Part shown: positions 45,230 to 57,114 of the stretch, piece by piece
How the letters are laid out: every line of letters starts with the position of its first letter
How positions within the stretch are numbered: the first letter of the stretch is position 1
Source of the DNA: Owenia fusiformis
Taxonomy: Eukaryota; Annelida; Polychaeta; Sabellida; Oweniidae
Assembly (NCBI GenBank): GCA_903813345.2
Contig: CAIIXF020000009.1
Location: forward strand, 4,032,001-4,096,000
DNA: 64,000 bases
Reading direction: 5' to 3'
Program-made: the position numbers and the translations under genes
The notes under the pieces: model-generated
What the model was told of the DNA's origin: nothing
Databases searched by the model: none
What the model saw: the letters and a program-made list of their open reading frames with translations, nothing else

Positions 45230-46178
45230 TAGAACAACTTCTAAATGACTTCCAGTAAGAGCAATCTCTATTTAATATAACAAAAATGTCAAGATCTCAA
45301 AATAAGGAGCCAAAACTGGTGGTGTTCTTTACGAGTATTGGCCCTCATAAAATGGATATGGGCATTGGCTCTGACAGACGATAGCCTCACATGCAAAAAT
45401 ATCCCCCCCCCGATATAAAGGCTCACTTGTATGTAAAGCAGCTTATTACAAGTATTATGCTACAGTACAGGTATCTGGTTGCAATGGGAACACAAGATCA
45501 ATATAATAATCAATAATTAATTCCACCTTGGCAGACGGATCCAAAATGTCAAACGACTTTTGCAGTTTTCTTAAAAATAATTGAATGAACATTCTAATTT
45601 TCTGGTATTTTTAAACAATTTAGAGTATATACTACATGTCTGTTTACTTTATTCTTCGCTGTGTTTACTAGTTTCCTCTTTATTCAGCGAGAAAAATATG
45701 ACCTCATTTTCCCTGAAAGGGATCATAATTCGTCAGCCAGCAAGGTCAAAATAGAATTTCTATTGGAAAACAATTATCATTTCACAATTGAGTATATAAT
45801 ATTTCTCAATCCCAGATTTATGTTTAGTGAATATACAATGAAGAATATAATGAGGCTATATTTATCATATAGAGATTGAAGATTACAGGAAAGTCATAGA
45901 AACATCATTCAGGTGAACTTTTCTTTCAGTTATGAGCAATTCTTTGTGTTTAGTACAAAATAAATTGCTGCAAATATGCCCTCTATAATTCAATGTAGTC
46001 AATATTTTTATGAAAGGGAATTACAATTTCAGGTAATTGTCTTAGACTAGATGAACGATGGGGGTATCTTGGGCAAGAATATTCTTTTAGAAAATAGCAT
46101 TCAAAATCGTATATACTTGACAAGGTGGGCTAAAAGGATCACTCTGTATTACCATGTATCTAAACAGAGTAATAGAAT
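45230..46178. other. AT-rich non-coding stretch
   Basis: A 9-C run is at 45403-45411. The frame at 45661-45879 has no recognisable features. Confidence 0.45.
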
Positions 46179-46180
46179 AC

Positions 46181-46285
46181 AAGGCATTAACGTGCAAAAT
46201 GTCACAACCTGCCATTTGCTACAGATGCCAACCACCGAATGCCAGACACCATCTGCCAAACGTTGAACACCTTCCAAAAATGAAC
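46181..46285 (+). repeat. TGTCACCAC-hairpin family, copy 6
   Basis: Left part only: AAGGCATTAACGTGCAAAAT, GTCACAACCTGCCATTTGCT, then CCAACCACCGAATGCC. The right hairpin is lost. Confidence 0.7.
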
Positions 46286-46306
46286 CACCACTTGTTAAGT
46301 GCTAAT

Positions 46307-46930
46307 ATAGTGAGACCATTCTTGATTTTGAATGAATTTTTGGCCAGGGAGGTAATACTCGAACATCCCAAACCTCACATGGCAAGGCCCTGGTTTGTTA
46401 TCGCTTCCTCAAAAGAGAATTTCATCTAACATTCTATGTTCTGTTGTTTAACACAAATCTGAAGATGCATATAAGCATGGCCATTCACAGTACTGCACTA
46501 AATACCACAAATCAATGATTGACCACACACATGTATAATTCATAAATCACAAACCTGACAACCTGACCCTATCTGATCAATACCTGAAAACTGCATAATC
46601 AATTACCAATGATTACAATAGCTCACCTATTTGACCTAATGATTGGAAATAGAAAATAGAAACAAGGCATTGCCCTTTCCAACAGTTTGCAGGCTCATGG
46701 TCAGCTTTTGCCTCCAAGGGGGATTCAGTTTTGAAAAAAAAACAGGTGTAAGGGGTCAAATTCAACAATTTTGGCCCCAAAGTCTCTTGGAAAGTACTAA
46801 AATAGTGAGAAACTGCCTGATTTTGAATTTTTGGCCAGGGAGGTAATACTTGAACACCCCATTAACCTCACATGACAAAGGCCCTGGTTTGTTATTGGTT
46901 CTTCAAAAGAGAGTTTCATGTAACATACTA
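46307..46930 (+). repeat. Pair of ~130-bp direct repeats 490 bp apart
   Basis: 46307-46440 and 46799-46930 share TTTTGGCCAGGGAGGTAATA, CTTGAACA/CTCGAACA, CCTCACATG, CCCTGGTTTGTTAT and TCAAAAGAGARTTTCATSTA. The segment between them (46680-46800) belongs to the GGCC-containing family seen at 20604. Probably two insertions of one family or a segmental duplication. Confidence 0.7.
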
Positions 46931-46934
46931 GGCT

Positions 46935-47605
46935 ATGGGGAAGGGTACCTGGGGACTACTAGGATATAGCTCATTGTACTGGTTACTAGGGTAACACTGT
47001 TTGGTGTATAAAATGTACATGTCTGCCCTTCACCAAGAAGTGAAGAATGGGGTAGGGAGGCTTATACCAAAGTCACACCAACTTAAATAACCCAAATCTA
47101 CTCTACTTCAAACCATGTTAAATTACTTATACATGTACATATTTTGTATACCATAGTTTGATTGAGTAAACCCCTTTCAAAAGTTAAGACATGTTTGAAC
47201 AACGAAATCTGACATTTCGATCACAAGTTGACATTTCCTTGTATGGGACTCAATACTTAATACAAATCAAACTTTGACTCTTAACCTCTAATCCTTAAGT
47301 TAAGCAACATATTGATACAAACAAAACTGATAAGTTGAAACAACTATCCAGGATTTCCAGAAATGTGTATAAAGGCATTACATGACAAATACCAACTTAC
47401 ATAAACATTAACCCCTAAAGGAAAAATAAGAATATAACATTGATGTAAGTGAGTAGTATTCCCATAAAGGCATATTTAACCGAATTATTCAAATCAGATT
47501 CGTTTCTGACTCATCTTTTTATCTAAACCTAGTTCTCTTAATTCTTTTTAAGAAATAGTAGAAGCTGTATAACCTATGGCGCATTGAATCTATTATATTG
47601 TTATA
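46935..47605. other. Non-coding stretch
   Basis: Nothing supported. Confidence 0.45.
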
Positions 47606-47607
47606 AC

Positions 47608-47755
47608 AAGGCATAAACATGCGGAATGTCACTACCTGCCATTTGTTACAAAGGCTGTAATTTGTTAGAGATGCCATGTTGCAGATGCTGAACGCCATCC
47701 CCCAAAAAGTTTGGATTCTATGACAATGTATATCACCAACAGAAGTGGTGACATA
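47608..47755 (+). repeat. TGTCACCAC-hairpin family, copy 7
   Basis: Longest copy: AAGGCATAAACATGCGGAAT, GTCACTACCTGCCATTTGTT, a small internal duplication (CTGTAATTTGTTAGAGATGC), AAAGTTTGGATTCTATGACA and GAAGTGGTGACATAA. Confidence 0.75.
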
Positions 47756-47759
47756 AAAA

Positions 47760-49265
47760 TTGTATGTAATCCTACCAAATAGATGTTCATATCTACCTGA
47801 GACGTATAACAACTTTATTCATGTTTTAGATTTATTTAGTTTTTTCATCAATTTTCTCCATTTTCTGTTGAAACATTTTGCATTTTATACAGTAATGTCA
47901 TATCTTAAATAGGCATCTTAATTCACAGGGTTTCAGTTGCTACAACTTCAATTATATACACCTTGGAATTAGAAGAAGTTAAATAGGTAAAATCACATCT
48001 TTTCAGTGATGTATGATGTATGTTTCAGAACCTAATGAAACAATATTTTCCAACGATGACCTGAAATAACCTTACCTTATATAGCATCATGTTGGTACGT
48101 ATATCTCCACTTTAAACCATAACGAGACAACACGTTCTACTCTCTCTAGTGCCTCATCGAATCAAACCGCATCAATAAATAGCAATACTGTATTATCTAT
48201 CTAAGTACAGCAATAAATACAGTACTTAAACCTAGTCAGTCACACATGAGAAAATCCTGAGCTTGTGTTTTATCGGTATGATAATATATGATTGTGTTTC
48301 TAACTGTAACACAATACAAGGCCTCACTGTAGCAATAATAGCTATAGCCAAAACACTCCATCAATTATATCAATAGCATTATTCAAATCTCAAGGGAACG
48401 GAAGAATCAATGCTCCCTTGGTGGATATTTTATATACCAATCCAGATGTAGATAAAACTGGATCTCATGGTAGATTAAATGCTGAATTTTCCTCCAGATT
48501 GAGGAATTCTGATTCAAAGAGCAAAATGGTTTCTTTACTTGGAGATCAATAAATTTAAAGTAATGATAGCATATCTGATAAAATGATGACTGGTTCTCAG
48601 AGGCATAAAGCATTCCCACCTGTTTTAATTATTCAATGTTGTTGCAGTGGGCTGAAATCCCTGCCAAAAATTCATCGATCTTTTCTCATTTTTCTCTCCA
48701 TTCTCTCTAAAATCTCAATCAAACATCAAATTTTCTGAAACTTCTATATAATTTGGGATGCTACCTACAATCCTGATTACTTTATTCATTGCTAATTCCA
48801 CTCTCTATTCTAATTTAGCACGATCAGAATATGACTATCGTGATTTTTTTCTCGTGGAAATCTATATTTGAAGCCAAAAGGCCAGCCTCAATACAAAGAG
48901 ATCAATAGCATAATAGTGCCTGCGATTACCAGTCTATTGAACAATAGTACGATCTGAGGCACAGTCTCAATTAAACCTAAACATAATGTCAGAGACCTGA
49001 GATCAATGGCCCCAAGAAAATCTGTCCAGTATTTTGAAGAATTTTGATTCAGAAATCTTGAAAGTAGTGAACTTGTAAAATGAAAATTCCAGAAACTTTG
49101 AAATTCAAAGACATCTATATACTGAAATAAACGTTAAATCTCTGTAATCTAAATAATTTTTTTTGTATGAAGGAAACTACATGAAACATTTGCATATTTC
49201 AGAATTGTAAATACTAAGTACATATTATTCTATCTTACCTGTAATATTCAAGTTATGTTGAAAGG
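47760..49265. other. AT-rich non-coding stretch
   Basis: No gene, array or inverted repeat is supported. Confidence 0.5.
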
Positions 49266-49267
49266 TA

Positions 49268-49590
49268 GCAAGTGGCAACAATTCATCAGGTGGTAACATC
49301 ATCAAGTGGCAAGATTATCAGGTGGTAACATCATCAAGTGGTAACATTACCAGGTGGTAACATCATCAAGTGGCAAGATTATCAGGTGGTAATATCATCA
49401 AGTGGTAACATTACCAGGTGGTAACATCATCACGTGGCAAGATTATCAGGTGGTAACATCATCAGGTGGTAACATCATCAGGTGGTAACATCATCAAGTG
49501 GCAATATTATCAAGTGGTAACATCATCAAGTTTGGTAACATTATTGGGTGGTAACATCATCAAGTGGCAACATCAATCAGTGGTGGTACA
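49268..49590 (+). repeat. 16-bp minisatellite GTGGTAACATCATCAA
   Basis: About 20 units of GTGGTAACATCATCAA alternating with variants GTGGCAAGATTATCAG and GTGGTAACATTACCAG. The middle shows a higher-order 48-bp pattern (three units). No flanking TIRs were found, unlike the 17-bp arrays at 37361 and 57605. Confidence 0.9.
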
Positions 49591-49599
49591 ACAGCACAT

Positions 49600-52500
49600 G
49601 AAAAAATACAGAAAGAAACACATGTAATATACATTTGAGAGCATAAACAACATATTTGTAGATTATAATATTGAAGCTAAAAACATTTGATAACATTTAA
49701 GATATTTCCTACAAAAATATTATTCCTATGCTTATGTAAAACATTTAATTAAAAAATATTACCTGCATCTTTACCATGGAAACAATAAAATAGTTTGTTC
49801 TAAATCACTCCTATTTTGGTGTTAATGACTCGACTCAAACTACATAGATGTAAACATTTCACATTAAGCTTGGCACTATAACCCAAACTGACATCATATT
49901 AGCAAAAATATGTACCTAAACATGGGTTCATTAATTTTGCCAGAAGGAAAAAAAGAAAACAACAACATTTTTTGAAGTACATTTTTGTTTTACCTGCAAT
50001 TATCTCAACTAACTGCCAGAAGTATGATCCCAAATAATCCACATTTATTTTGTTGACATTTTGGACAAAATTGGTCTTATTAGCGGCAAGTGTTTAATAA
50101 AAACAATCTGCCGCCTAGTCATCTAGTAGTTTGATCTTAATTGAATATGAGTTTTTTCAAGGCCAAAAATAATTTACCCAATTTGTGGCAATGGCAAATT
50201 ATTTGACAGACAGTGAACTGACACAATCACTTGATTGGTCTAATTTATAAAATAAACGGAAAACGTCTCATACAGTCTCAAACCAAAATGAAGAAGGCAG
50301 AATTCTTACAAATATCATTTTATTAACCCAAACAAAAAAGTTTATTTATTTTACAGAATATATAGAAAAATTCAATAAACTTTCTTTGTAATACAAGTGC
50401 TTTCTTTTGTCCCCAAAATCAGATTTTCATTCAGATGTATTTACTTGTTTATTTACTAAATCAATACTAGAGTTTAGTATTGACATTATAAACAAAAAGT
50501 GCAAATACTCCTGACTTTAAAAGTGCATTGTCAACTCTTTATTATAAAAGCTGAAATATTCAACAAACTCATTTTCTAACATTTTATACAAATTAAATTT
50601 GCGCTTCTGAGCTATATACTTTTTATTATGCATTTTCTAATTTTCTTTCTCATTTTAGATGTAAAACACAAATACTGTTGTGTTTATTTCAAGGAGTTAT
50701 TGATTCATGGGAACCCAATAAACAGGTGTATTAGTTGTTTCTTACTGAAATCTTAGAAAGTAAACAGTTTACATAGAAATGTAATACCATTCAAAAATCA
50801 ATCGTTTCTTTGTGCGGAACATTAGTGTTATTAATAGACGTACAAAGACTTTATTGACCTGTCACGCTGTTTTGTTTATTCACTCCTTAACACAAGTCAA
50901 GAGCTACTTGTGATTTATCAAAACTTTTCATATAAAAAATTATCATGCCATTTAGATTTTTCACTTACCGTTTGAACTGAAACGCTGTTCATTTTTCCTT
51001 TTTTTGCACCTCCAATTTGATCCTTTACTGCGTTAAGCACATTTATAAATGAACCAATTAACTCAAAGATTACAAGTTTGGAAATAATTGCTAAAATGCA
51101 TGAGTTATCCCGGTATCTTTCTTAGTCATTGAAAAATATGGCCCCGTTTCTATGGTAACCAATTAAATCACAACTGTAACAAACTGCCGTGGTCTGTAAG
51201 ATTCTACGTTATCTAAGTAGTAAAGAATCCTAAGTTACTAATGTAAATTTTGTTTTCTTATTGCACGAGACAGAAATAAATTGATATAAAGACAGAAACT
51301 TTGGGTTATTTCCCACAGGTAGAATCTTTGAATAGCAAAAAATATTATGGCATGTCTTGTTTTCGTTACCCTCAAAAAATAATTCAATGCATTCAAGGTA
51401 TACTTCCAAGTTAGCCTCAAAATATTCCAATAATATCCTGATTTTCTGTCATTTCTCAACAGTTTAGATAATAAATGACATAACATAATACTTTATTCCT
51501 TGTAAATTCTTCTCTTTTGCATGATAAAAAGAGAATAAAAATGTTTTATTTTTAGGGGAGATTAATGTTCCGACTGAATGAATTGATGTTCAAATCATGC
51601 AAAAATCCATCTATAATTCAAATTTCTCGTTTTGATTTAATGTATCAAAGACAGCCACATGTTAAGAGGGATGTGTCCTATGAATAAAGTTCCCAGATGA
51701 TTGCTTTTTTGATCTAAGTATCTTTAAAAAATCAGTACATCCAACAAGAAGTAATAAACACAGTCATAAAATTTACATTCCTTAACTGTATAAAAAGCTC
51801 AGAAAAATAGACCACTCAAATTATTTGAAGAAGAAACAGAAATCGAAATTTCCTGAGCAGAAATACTTTAATTTTGTTAATACCAGAAAACAATTCTTCA
51901 CTAGTTATAATTAAAGAAATTCAGTCCCAAGAGAATTTAGTAATTTTGCAACTTACAAACATCTTCAGATTAAGTCTATTCTATCTTAAATTATGCATGT
52001 AATTCTCGTAAAATATTTTGTCTTAATTTACAAAAAGGTAACTTTATGATCTCTCTCAAAAAAACGACAACTACAAATTCAATTTTCTTTATAAAATATA
52101 ACAAAATATTTGATTCCACATATTTTCATATAAAACCTTCAATATTTTATTCCATATTCAATTACCAAGTAAAAATATACATTTTCCCTATTAGGGACAG
52201 CCCAAAAATACTTTTTTACATTTACAGGAATTTAATTAATTGAACTTAGGATGGCGATCATCGATTAATTAATGAGAGCTTTGGAATTGTCAATGGCTAT
52301 CCTTGCGTGATTCCCGAATTAGTATCCCATTCTAACAAAAGTTTGTTTAATTAGGATCTGGATTAAGACTAATGCCCTCTAGCCTATCTCCATTATTTAG
52401 CAGATTATTGTCTTTCCTTTGTGACTAGTTTCTGTCGACTCTGATTTATGACTCTGATTTTTGATTTGATTCTTTTGTTGTAAGATAACATGGTGTGTAT

Positions 52501-52630
52501 TTGCATGTCTGTTTTGGAATGTTCATCTAGAAATTAAAGATCAACCCTGTTTGTGTTTGTCTCACGAATAGGAAGGTAAGTTTTTCTAGGATAGTTTCCA
52601 ACTGCTCTCACAATTCTTTTAAATAAGAAA
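49600..52630. other. 3-kb AT-rich unique-looking stretch
   Basis: The longest interval in the window with no repeat family or exon signal that I can see. Frames at 51230-51486 and 52046-52243 are AT-biased and featureless. Probably intron or intergenic. Confidence 0.5.
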
Positions 52631-52635
52631 CCTGC

Positions 52636-52782
52636 CAGGCCCGTAGCCAGGGGGTGGGGGTGTTCGCCGGGGTTCGGGCCTGGCCAAAAATTCTTTCCCA
52701 TTTTGAGCACTTCTCAAGTGAACCCCCCTGGAAAATTTTAAAAACTGAACAAATTGGCAAATCCTGGCTACTGGCCTACCTG
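52636..52782. mobile_element. CAGGCCCGTAGCCAGG-type MITE, copy 1
   Basis: The left end CAGGCCCGTAGCCAGGGGG and right end CCTGGCTACTGGCCTACCTG are imperfect inverted repeats. The interior has the family phrases AAAAATTCTTTCCCATTTTG, CTTCTCAAGTGAACCCCCC and GGCAAATCC. It is 147 bp and non-coding. Terminal CAGG..GTAGCCAGG elements with G-runs are common in invertebrate genomes and usually hAT-derived, but no clean 8-bp duplication was seen. Confidence 0.65.
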
Positions 52783-52784
52783 CT

Positions 52785-53030
52785 CAATATCAAAGTTCAG
52801 TAAGAACTGTCTAATTGAAGCAGTGAAACAGGAAAAAGAAAAAAATTCCCAGATTAAAACACAATGACTTAATTCAAGTGAAATCATCAATTAATATATT
52901 TTAAATGATATTCACACTCTATTCTACCAACTTCCACTATCTTACCAATAGCTTGAGTTTTGCTTCTTTAAAAGAGACCTTCATACATTAACCTAAAGCA
53001 CTAGACTCTGACAATCAGGTTAAATTATCA
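52785..53030. other. Short non-coding spacer
   Basis: Contains a TTTAAAAGAGACCTTCAT phrase shared with the foldback family centre. Nothing else. Confidence 0.35.
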
Positions 53031-53032
53031 CC

Positions 53033-53748
53033 AAAGGAGGAGGGAAAGTATCGCAACAGATTTCGGACAGTCATATGTTGGACTTTGGCTATTTTCTGAG
53101 GATTTAAACAGGTGCATATGTTACGCCAATGCATTATCTCCAGGAAAAGCACTCATAGAGATGATAAAATAATTTTGACTTTGAGACGGGGAAGATGCAA
53201 ACATATACCCACTGACATGTTTTTTGGAAATGTCCTGATTTTCAACCCCTTCCACCCCTGCTTTTCCAATTTTTGTTGCATCAATATGTTGCGTTTTGAC
53301 ACACAATTAACCCCTTTAAAGGAATATGTTATTACTTTTGGGGTTTTAAAGATGTCCATTATGGGTGACCAGAATTAGCTGAAAGCAATGGATCGCATGA
53401 GTTTTCCCTATGGAAAAATAACATGGGGAATATTGTTTTCCACTTTATTGAAGAGGAATCACTTATTCCTTTAAAGGAGCTAACAGTGTCTTAAAACGCA
53501 ATTTGATGCCAAAGAATTGAAAAAGGGAAGGGGTTGAAAATCAGGAAAACATTTCAGAAAGAACATGTGGTTGGGCTGTTTGCATCTTCCCTGTCTCAAA
53601 GTCAAAATTATTTTATCATCTCTATGAGTGCTTTTCCTGGAGATAATGCATTGGCGTAACATATGCACCCGTTTAAATCCTCAGAATGTTGCCAAAATCC
53701 AATATATGAATGTCCAAAATCTGTTGCAATACTTTCCCTCCTCCTTTT
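53033..53748. mobile_element. 716-bp foldback element with ~285-300-bp arms
   Basis: The left arm starts AAAGGAGGAGGGAAAGTAT and the right arm ends ATACTTTCCCTCCTCCTTTT-like (53729-53748). The two pair with high identity over roughly 285 bases each, separated by a loop of about 115-150. Matching blocks include GTTACGCCAATGCATTATCT with its complement, CATAGAGATGATAAAATAAT with its complement, and CCCTTTAAAGGAATA at the inner edge. Because the arms are homologous, both strands encode the same short peptide (MHMLRQCIISRKSTHRDDK), at 53112 on plus and 53668 on minus. A transcript through it would fold into a long hairpin. No transposase is present. Confidence 0.85.
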
Positions 53749-53778
53749 GCAGAAAAAGAGAGGACCGTTCACATAATA

Positions 53779-53987
53779 CAGGCCCGTATTCAGGGGGAGG
53801 GGTTCAGAGGGTTCAAGCAACCCCTCCCCCAGCCAGAAATTCTTTCAAAATCATGGATTTTTTCATGATTCTGAGTACTTTTCAAGTGATTTTGGCACTT
53901 TCCTTTTTGGGGCAAAGTTGAAAAATGTGAACCCCCTGGAATTTTTCAAAAAGTGAAACCCCTAGGCAAATCCTGGCTACGGGCATG
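53779..53987. mobile_element. CAGGCCCGTAGCCAGG-type MITE, copy 2
   Basis: CAGGCCCGTATTCAGGGGG at the left and TCCTGGCTACGGGCATG at the right form the TIRs. The interior is AT-rich with AATTCTTTCAAAATCATGG, TTTTTCATGATTCTGAGTAC and GTGAACCCCCTGGAATTTTT. TAATA abuts both ends, but in such AT-rich flanks this may be chance. Confidence 0.7.
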
Positions 53988-53989
53988 TA

Positions 53990-55235
53990 ATATAATATTT
54001 CAAAGTGTAAATGCCATTTCTTTTCCCAAACTTGTATCCCTCATCACTGTATTAGAATATTACCTTGTTTCAGCTCTGCCATAATTGTATTGAGGTGACA
54101 TCTATTATTTGAAAGACAAGTTAAAACCATGAATTGCTATATCACAGGAATAAGTAATGTACACAGTAAACCGTACTCACTTCTTCTTACAGTTTTCTGC
54201 AAGTTGAAATCAAATGAATCCTGCAAATGATACTGGGGAATTCTGTGAGGAGAAAAAAGGCCAATGCTTCAGAATTTCTCTAGTTATAAATCTAACATTC
54301 TGGAAAGGTGTGGGCCAAGAACAATGGAGGACTAAGAATATAAGTTATACTAAACTGACCAATTATCCAATCAACACACTTAACTACGTGTACTACATAT
54401 AATATCAAAACCCTAATAACTATACTAAACCATATCATCATCACTATACCCTAAATCAATCCATTAGATAGGATAAAGATATCATAGTTTAGAACATCCT
54501 AAAAAGACATTCAAGCCAAGTTTTACAGAACCCTATGTAAGAATCATATCTCAAACCACAAAACAATTCTCGTATTCGTTGTTCCCTCTTCAAAAGAGGA
54601 GATGCGAAAGATTTTCCGAAATGAATTGTGGGAAAATATTGACCAATCAAGTTTTGTCCTTTTTGAGAACTTTTTAAGTACAATTTTCGTAACTTCTCGA
54701 TTAAAGAGCGAACCACGACAGAGAAAATTGCAATTTCCTAACCTTTAACATATCAAATGCAGTTATATCATTTTTCCTTTGTTCTGTATTGCTAATTTGT
54801 CAGATATGTTCACATAGCATCAGGAAGACAAACATAGGATGTAATAAATATTACACATTACGAATCATCAGAGAATAATTACATTAAATTCACTATTGTT
54901 CCGCATACTCAAACAGCATTCAGAATAGCTACACAATAAAATAAATAAATGAAATAACAAAAGCTTTGTTAAATAAATTAGCTTCACTAATATCCAATAT
55001 TCCTTCAGAACAAAAACATCAGTTTTTTCGCAAGATGTTATTTAAACAAGGCTTACATCCACAAGGTATATTAAGAGAAGAATTCATTCTAAACACAACT
55101 GTAGATTAATTGCGAAAAGGCTTCATTTAATACTTAGAAAAAATCATGATGAAGAAAAAATGTTTATAGTTAAGCTTAGTTTAGTTTATTTATTTATAGT
55201 GGTCGGTCTTACAATTCAATTATAAAAGGTTATAT
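53990..55235. other. AT-rich non-coding stretch
   Basis: Frames at 54214-54402 and 54489-54716 lack recognised motifs. Nothing supported. Confidence 0.45.
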
Positions 55236-55236
55236 A

Positions 55237-55424
55237 TAGGTTATTTACTGGGAGGGATTGAATATGGGTTTTATTCCGAGGGACAATATGATATTGACCG
55301 AAGGGTAATATGATATTGACCGAGAGAGCGCAGCGACCGAGTGTCAATATCATATTTCCCAAGGTCAGTATCATATTTTCCGAGGAATAAAACCCATATT
55401 CAATCCCGACCAGAAATAACCTAT
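55237..55424. repeat. 188-bp palindrome
   Basis: TAGGTTATTTACTGGGAGGG, then ATTGAATATGGGTTTTATTC (55237 onward), is inverted at 55362-55424 (GAATAAAACCCATATTCAAT, then CCAGAAATAACCTA). Inner blocks (GGTAATATGATATTGAC with GTCAATATCATATTTCCC) continue the pairing to a centre near 55330. The whole block is one long imperfect hairpin. Confidence 0.85.
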
Positions 55425-55691
55425 TTATTCCATAATACATTCCTCCTTAAAATGTTACATTTGGATAATGCTTTTATCAATTAGTCAAGGTTAAAAATAA
55501 CCGGGAAAACCAAAAATAGGTTAATACGTTCCAATACGATTTTTGTCCCGGGGACAATACGATTTTTCCATGTAATACGCTCCAATACGATTTTTGTCCC
55601 GGGGACAATACGATTTTTTCATGTAATACGATTCAATACGATTTTTATTCCTTCATATTTCCCTGGGAAAACAGTAGTATTATGGAATAAA
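55424..55691. mobile_element. Short TIR element with 51-bp internal repeats, abutting the palindrome
   Basis: TTTATTCCATAATAC (55424-55438) and GTATTATGGAATAAA (55677-55691) are perfect 15-bp inverted repeats. Between them a 51-bp unit occurs three times (TAATACG at 55522, 55573 and 55624). It contains CCAATACGATTTTTGTCCCG and GGGACAATACGATTTTT around the palindromic TGTCCCGGGGACA. The last unit is truncated. Together with the adjoining palindrome this may be one compound element from about 55237 to 55691. Confidence 0.65.
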
Positions 55692-55694
55692 AAA

Positions 55695-56740
55695 AATTAA
55701 TTACAATTTTACGCAGCCTACCTTGGGCTTATTAACCACTCCACTTTATAAATGTGATCTTAGTAAATTCAATGGGATAAATCTGATATTCACTGGGTAA
55801 GACAGAAATAAGGTATACAGGGTGTATGTATTCCATACCTATCTGAGTTATGGGAAGAGGACACATGGGGATATACTAGTAGATACTGCATCAAATATGT
55901 AACATCTACCATTATCATGAACATTTTGTATATTATCAAACCTGTTAATATCATGCTAAGAAGAATATATATATTTTCCTCTGGAAGATCTTGAATCTTC
56001 TTATTACACAACTGTTAAATAGGGTGTTGCTTCACCCTATTGAAGATAACATGTAACCCCTAAAAGCAAAAAAATGAGCCCAAATTTTGAAAGTTATACC
56101 TAAATAATGCCCACTAATTATGGCCCTAAGAACTATAAATTTTTATGCCAATAGTCTTTCTGGACCAATCCTATGGGGAGGGAGCGGTGGCTGGGCCCCA
56201 GATCCACCAGTGCTTTGTTGATAGGCTGACAATTGAGATATTTTGACCAAAATCAGATAAATTGAAATTAGCAGTGGAGCAATCGAAAACAAAAGCTGAG
56301 ACATATTCAGTATGTTACAAGGTATCAAACATACTGCAATAGTCATAAACGGTAAAATATAACAACCACGATAAAAGTAACCTAGCAACAAACCATAGAC
56401 AAAATGTTCCAGCAATTTCATTTTCATGAAAAATGAGTTAAGAAATGAGATATATATCAAGATAGATTTGATCGACATGAAGTCTGCATTTTGATCTAGA
56501 AATATTACCATGTCTTTGTTCAGGTATGTGAAGAAGGTTCACTTTGGACCTTTATATGGAAGGGTCTTATAAAGAACAATATCAAAACTCATTAAATACA
56601 CAGTGTACCTTAATTGAGAAGCAAGCTGATAAGACATCTACAATGTGGTTCTGACATGGAATCAAGGAAGAAAGAACCATGCCGTTTCCTTCCCTTGAGA
56701 CACATGATTCCCCTCACACTTTTCTAACTCTATACTTCCA
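55695..56740. other. AT-rich non-coding stretch
   Basis: A 122-codon minus-strand frame at 56143-56511 is hydrophobic and Leu/Ile-rich, but has no recognised family, no splice context and no coding bias. Nothing else. Confidence 0.4.
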
Positions 56741-56744
56741 TATC

Positions 56745-57110
56745 CCCCTTCTTTGACCCCCTCATACTTATTACCTCTACTCCCACATCCCCCTTCTTGG
56801 ACCCCCTCATACTTATTACCTCTACTCCAATATCCCCCTTCTTGGGACCCCCTCATTCTTATTACCTTTACTCCCATATCCCCCTTCTTGGACCCCTCAT
56901 ACTTATTACCTCTACTCCCATATTCCCCTTCTTGGACCCCCTCATACTTATTACCTCTACTCCTATATCCCCCTTCTTGGACCCCCTCATACTTATTACC
57001 TTTACTCCTATATCCCCCTTCTTGGACCCCCTCATACTTATTACCTTTACTCCTATATCCCCCTTCTTGGACCCCCTCATACTTATTACCTCTACTCCCA
57101 TACCCCCTTC
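56745..57110 (+). repeat. 45-bp minisatellite, eight units
   Basis: The unit is CCCCCTTCTTGGACCCCCTC, ATACTTATTACCTCTACTCC, YATAT (45 bp). Variants are a 46-bp unit with GGGACC near 56845 and a 44-bp unit near 56890. Because 45 is divisible by 3 and the unit has few stops, long frames are open in two plus frames (121 and 141 codons) and one minus frame (86). All encode the same repeated low-complexity peptide (for example DPLILITFTPISPFL), so I do not call a gene. Confidence 0.9.
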
Positions 57111-57114
57111 TGTT

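Noticed and set aside
49268-49590. CRISPR-like array
   Set aside because: Units are contiguous 16-mers without spacers, in eukaryotic DNA; this is a minisatellite.
53112-53668. Identical short peptides on both strands, at first sight a duplicated gene
   Set aside because: They are the two arms of one foldback element; the frame is short and not flanked by splice or start signals.
56143-56511. 122-codon hydrophobic minus-strand frame as a membrane protein
   Set aside because: Hydrophobicity follows from AT-rich codons; no family motif, no splice context and no coding-type composition.
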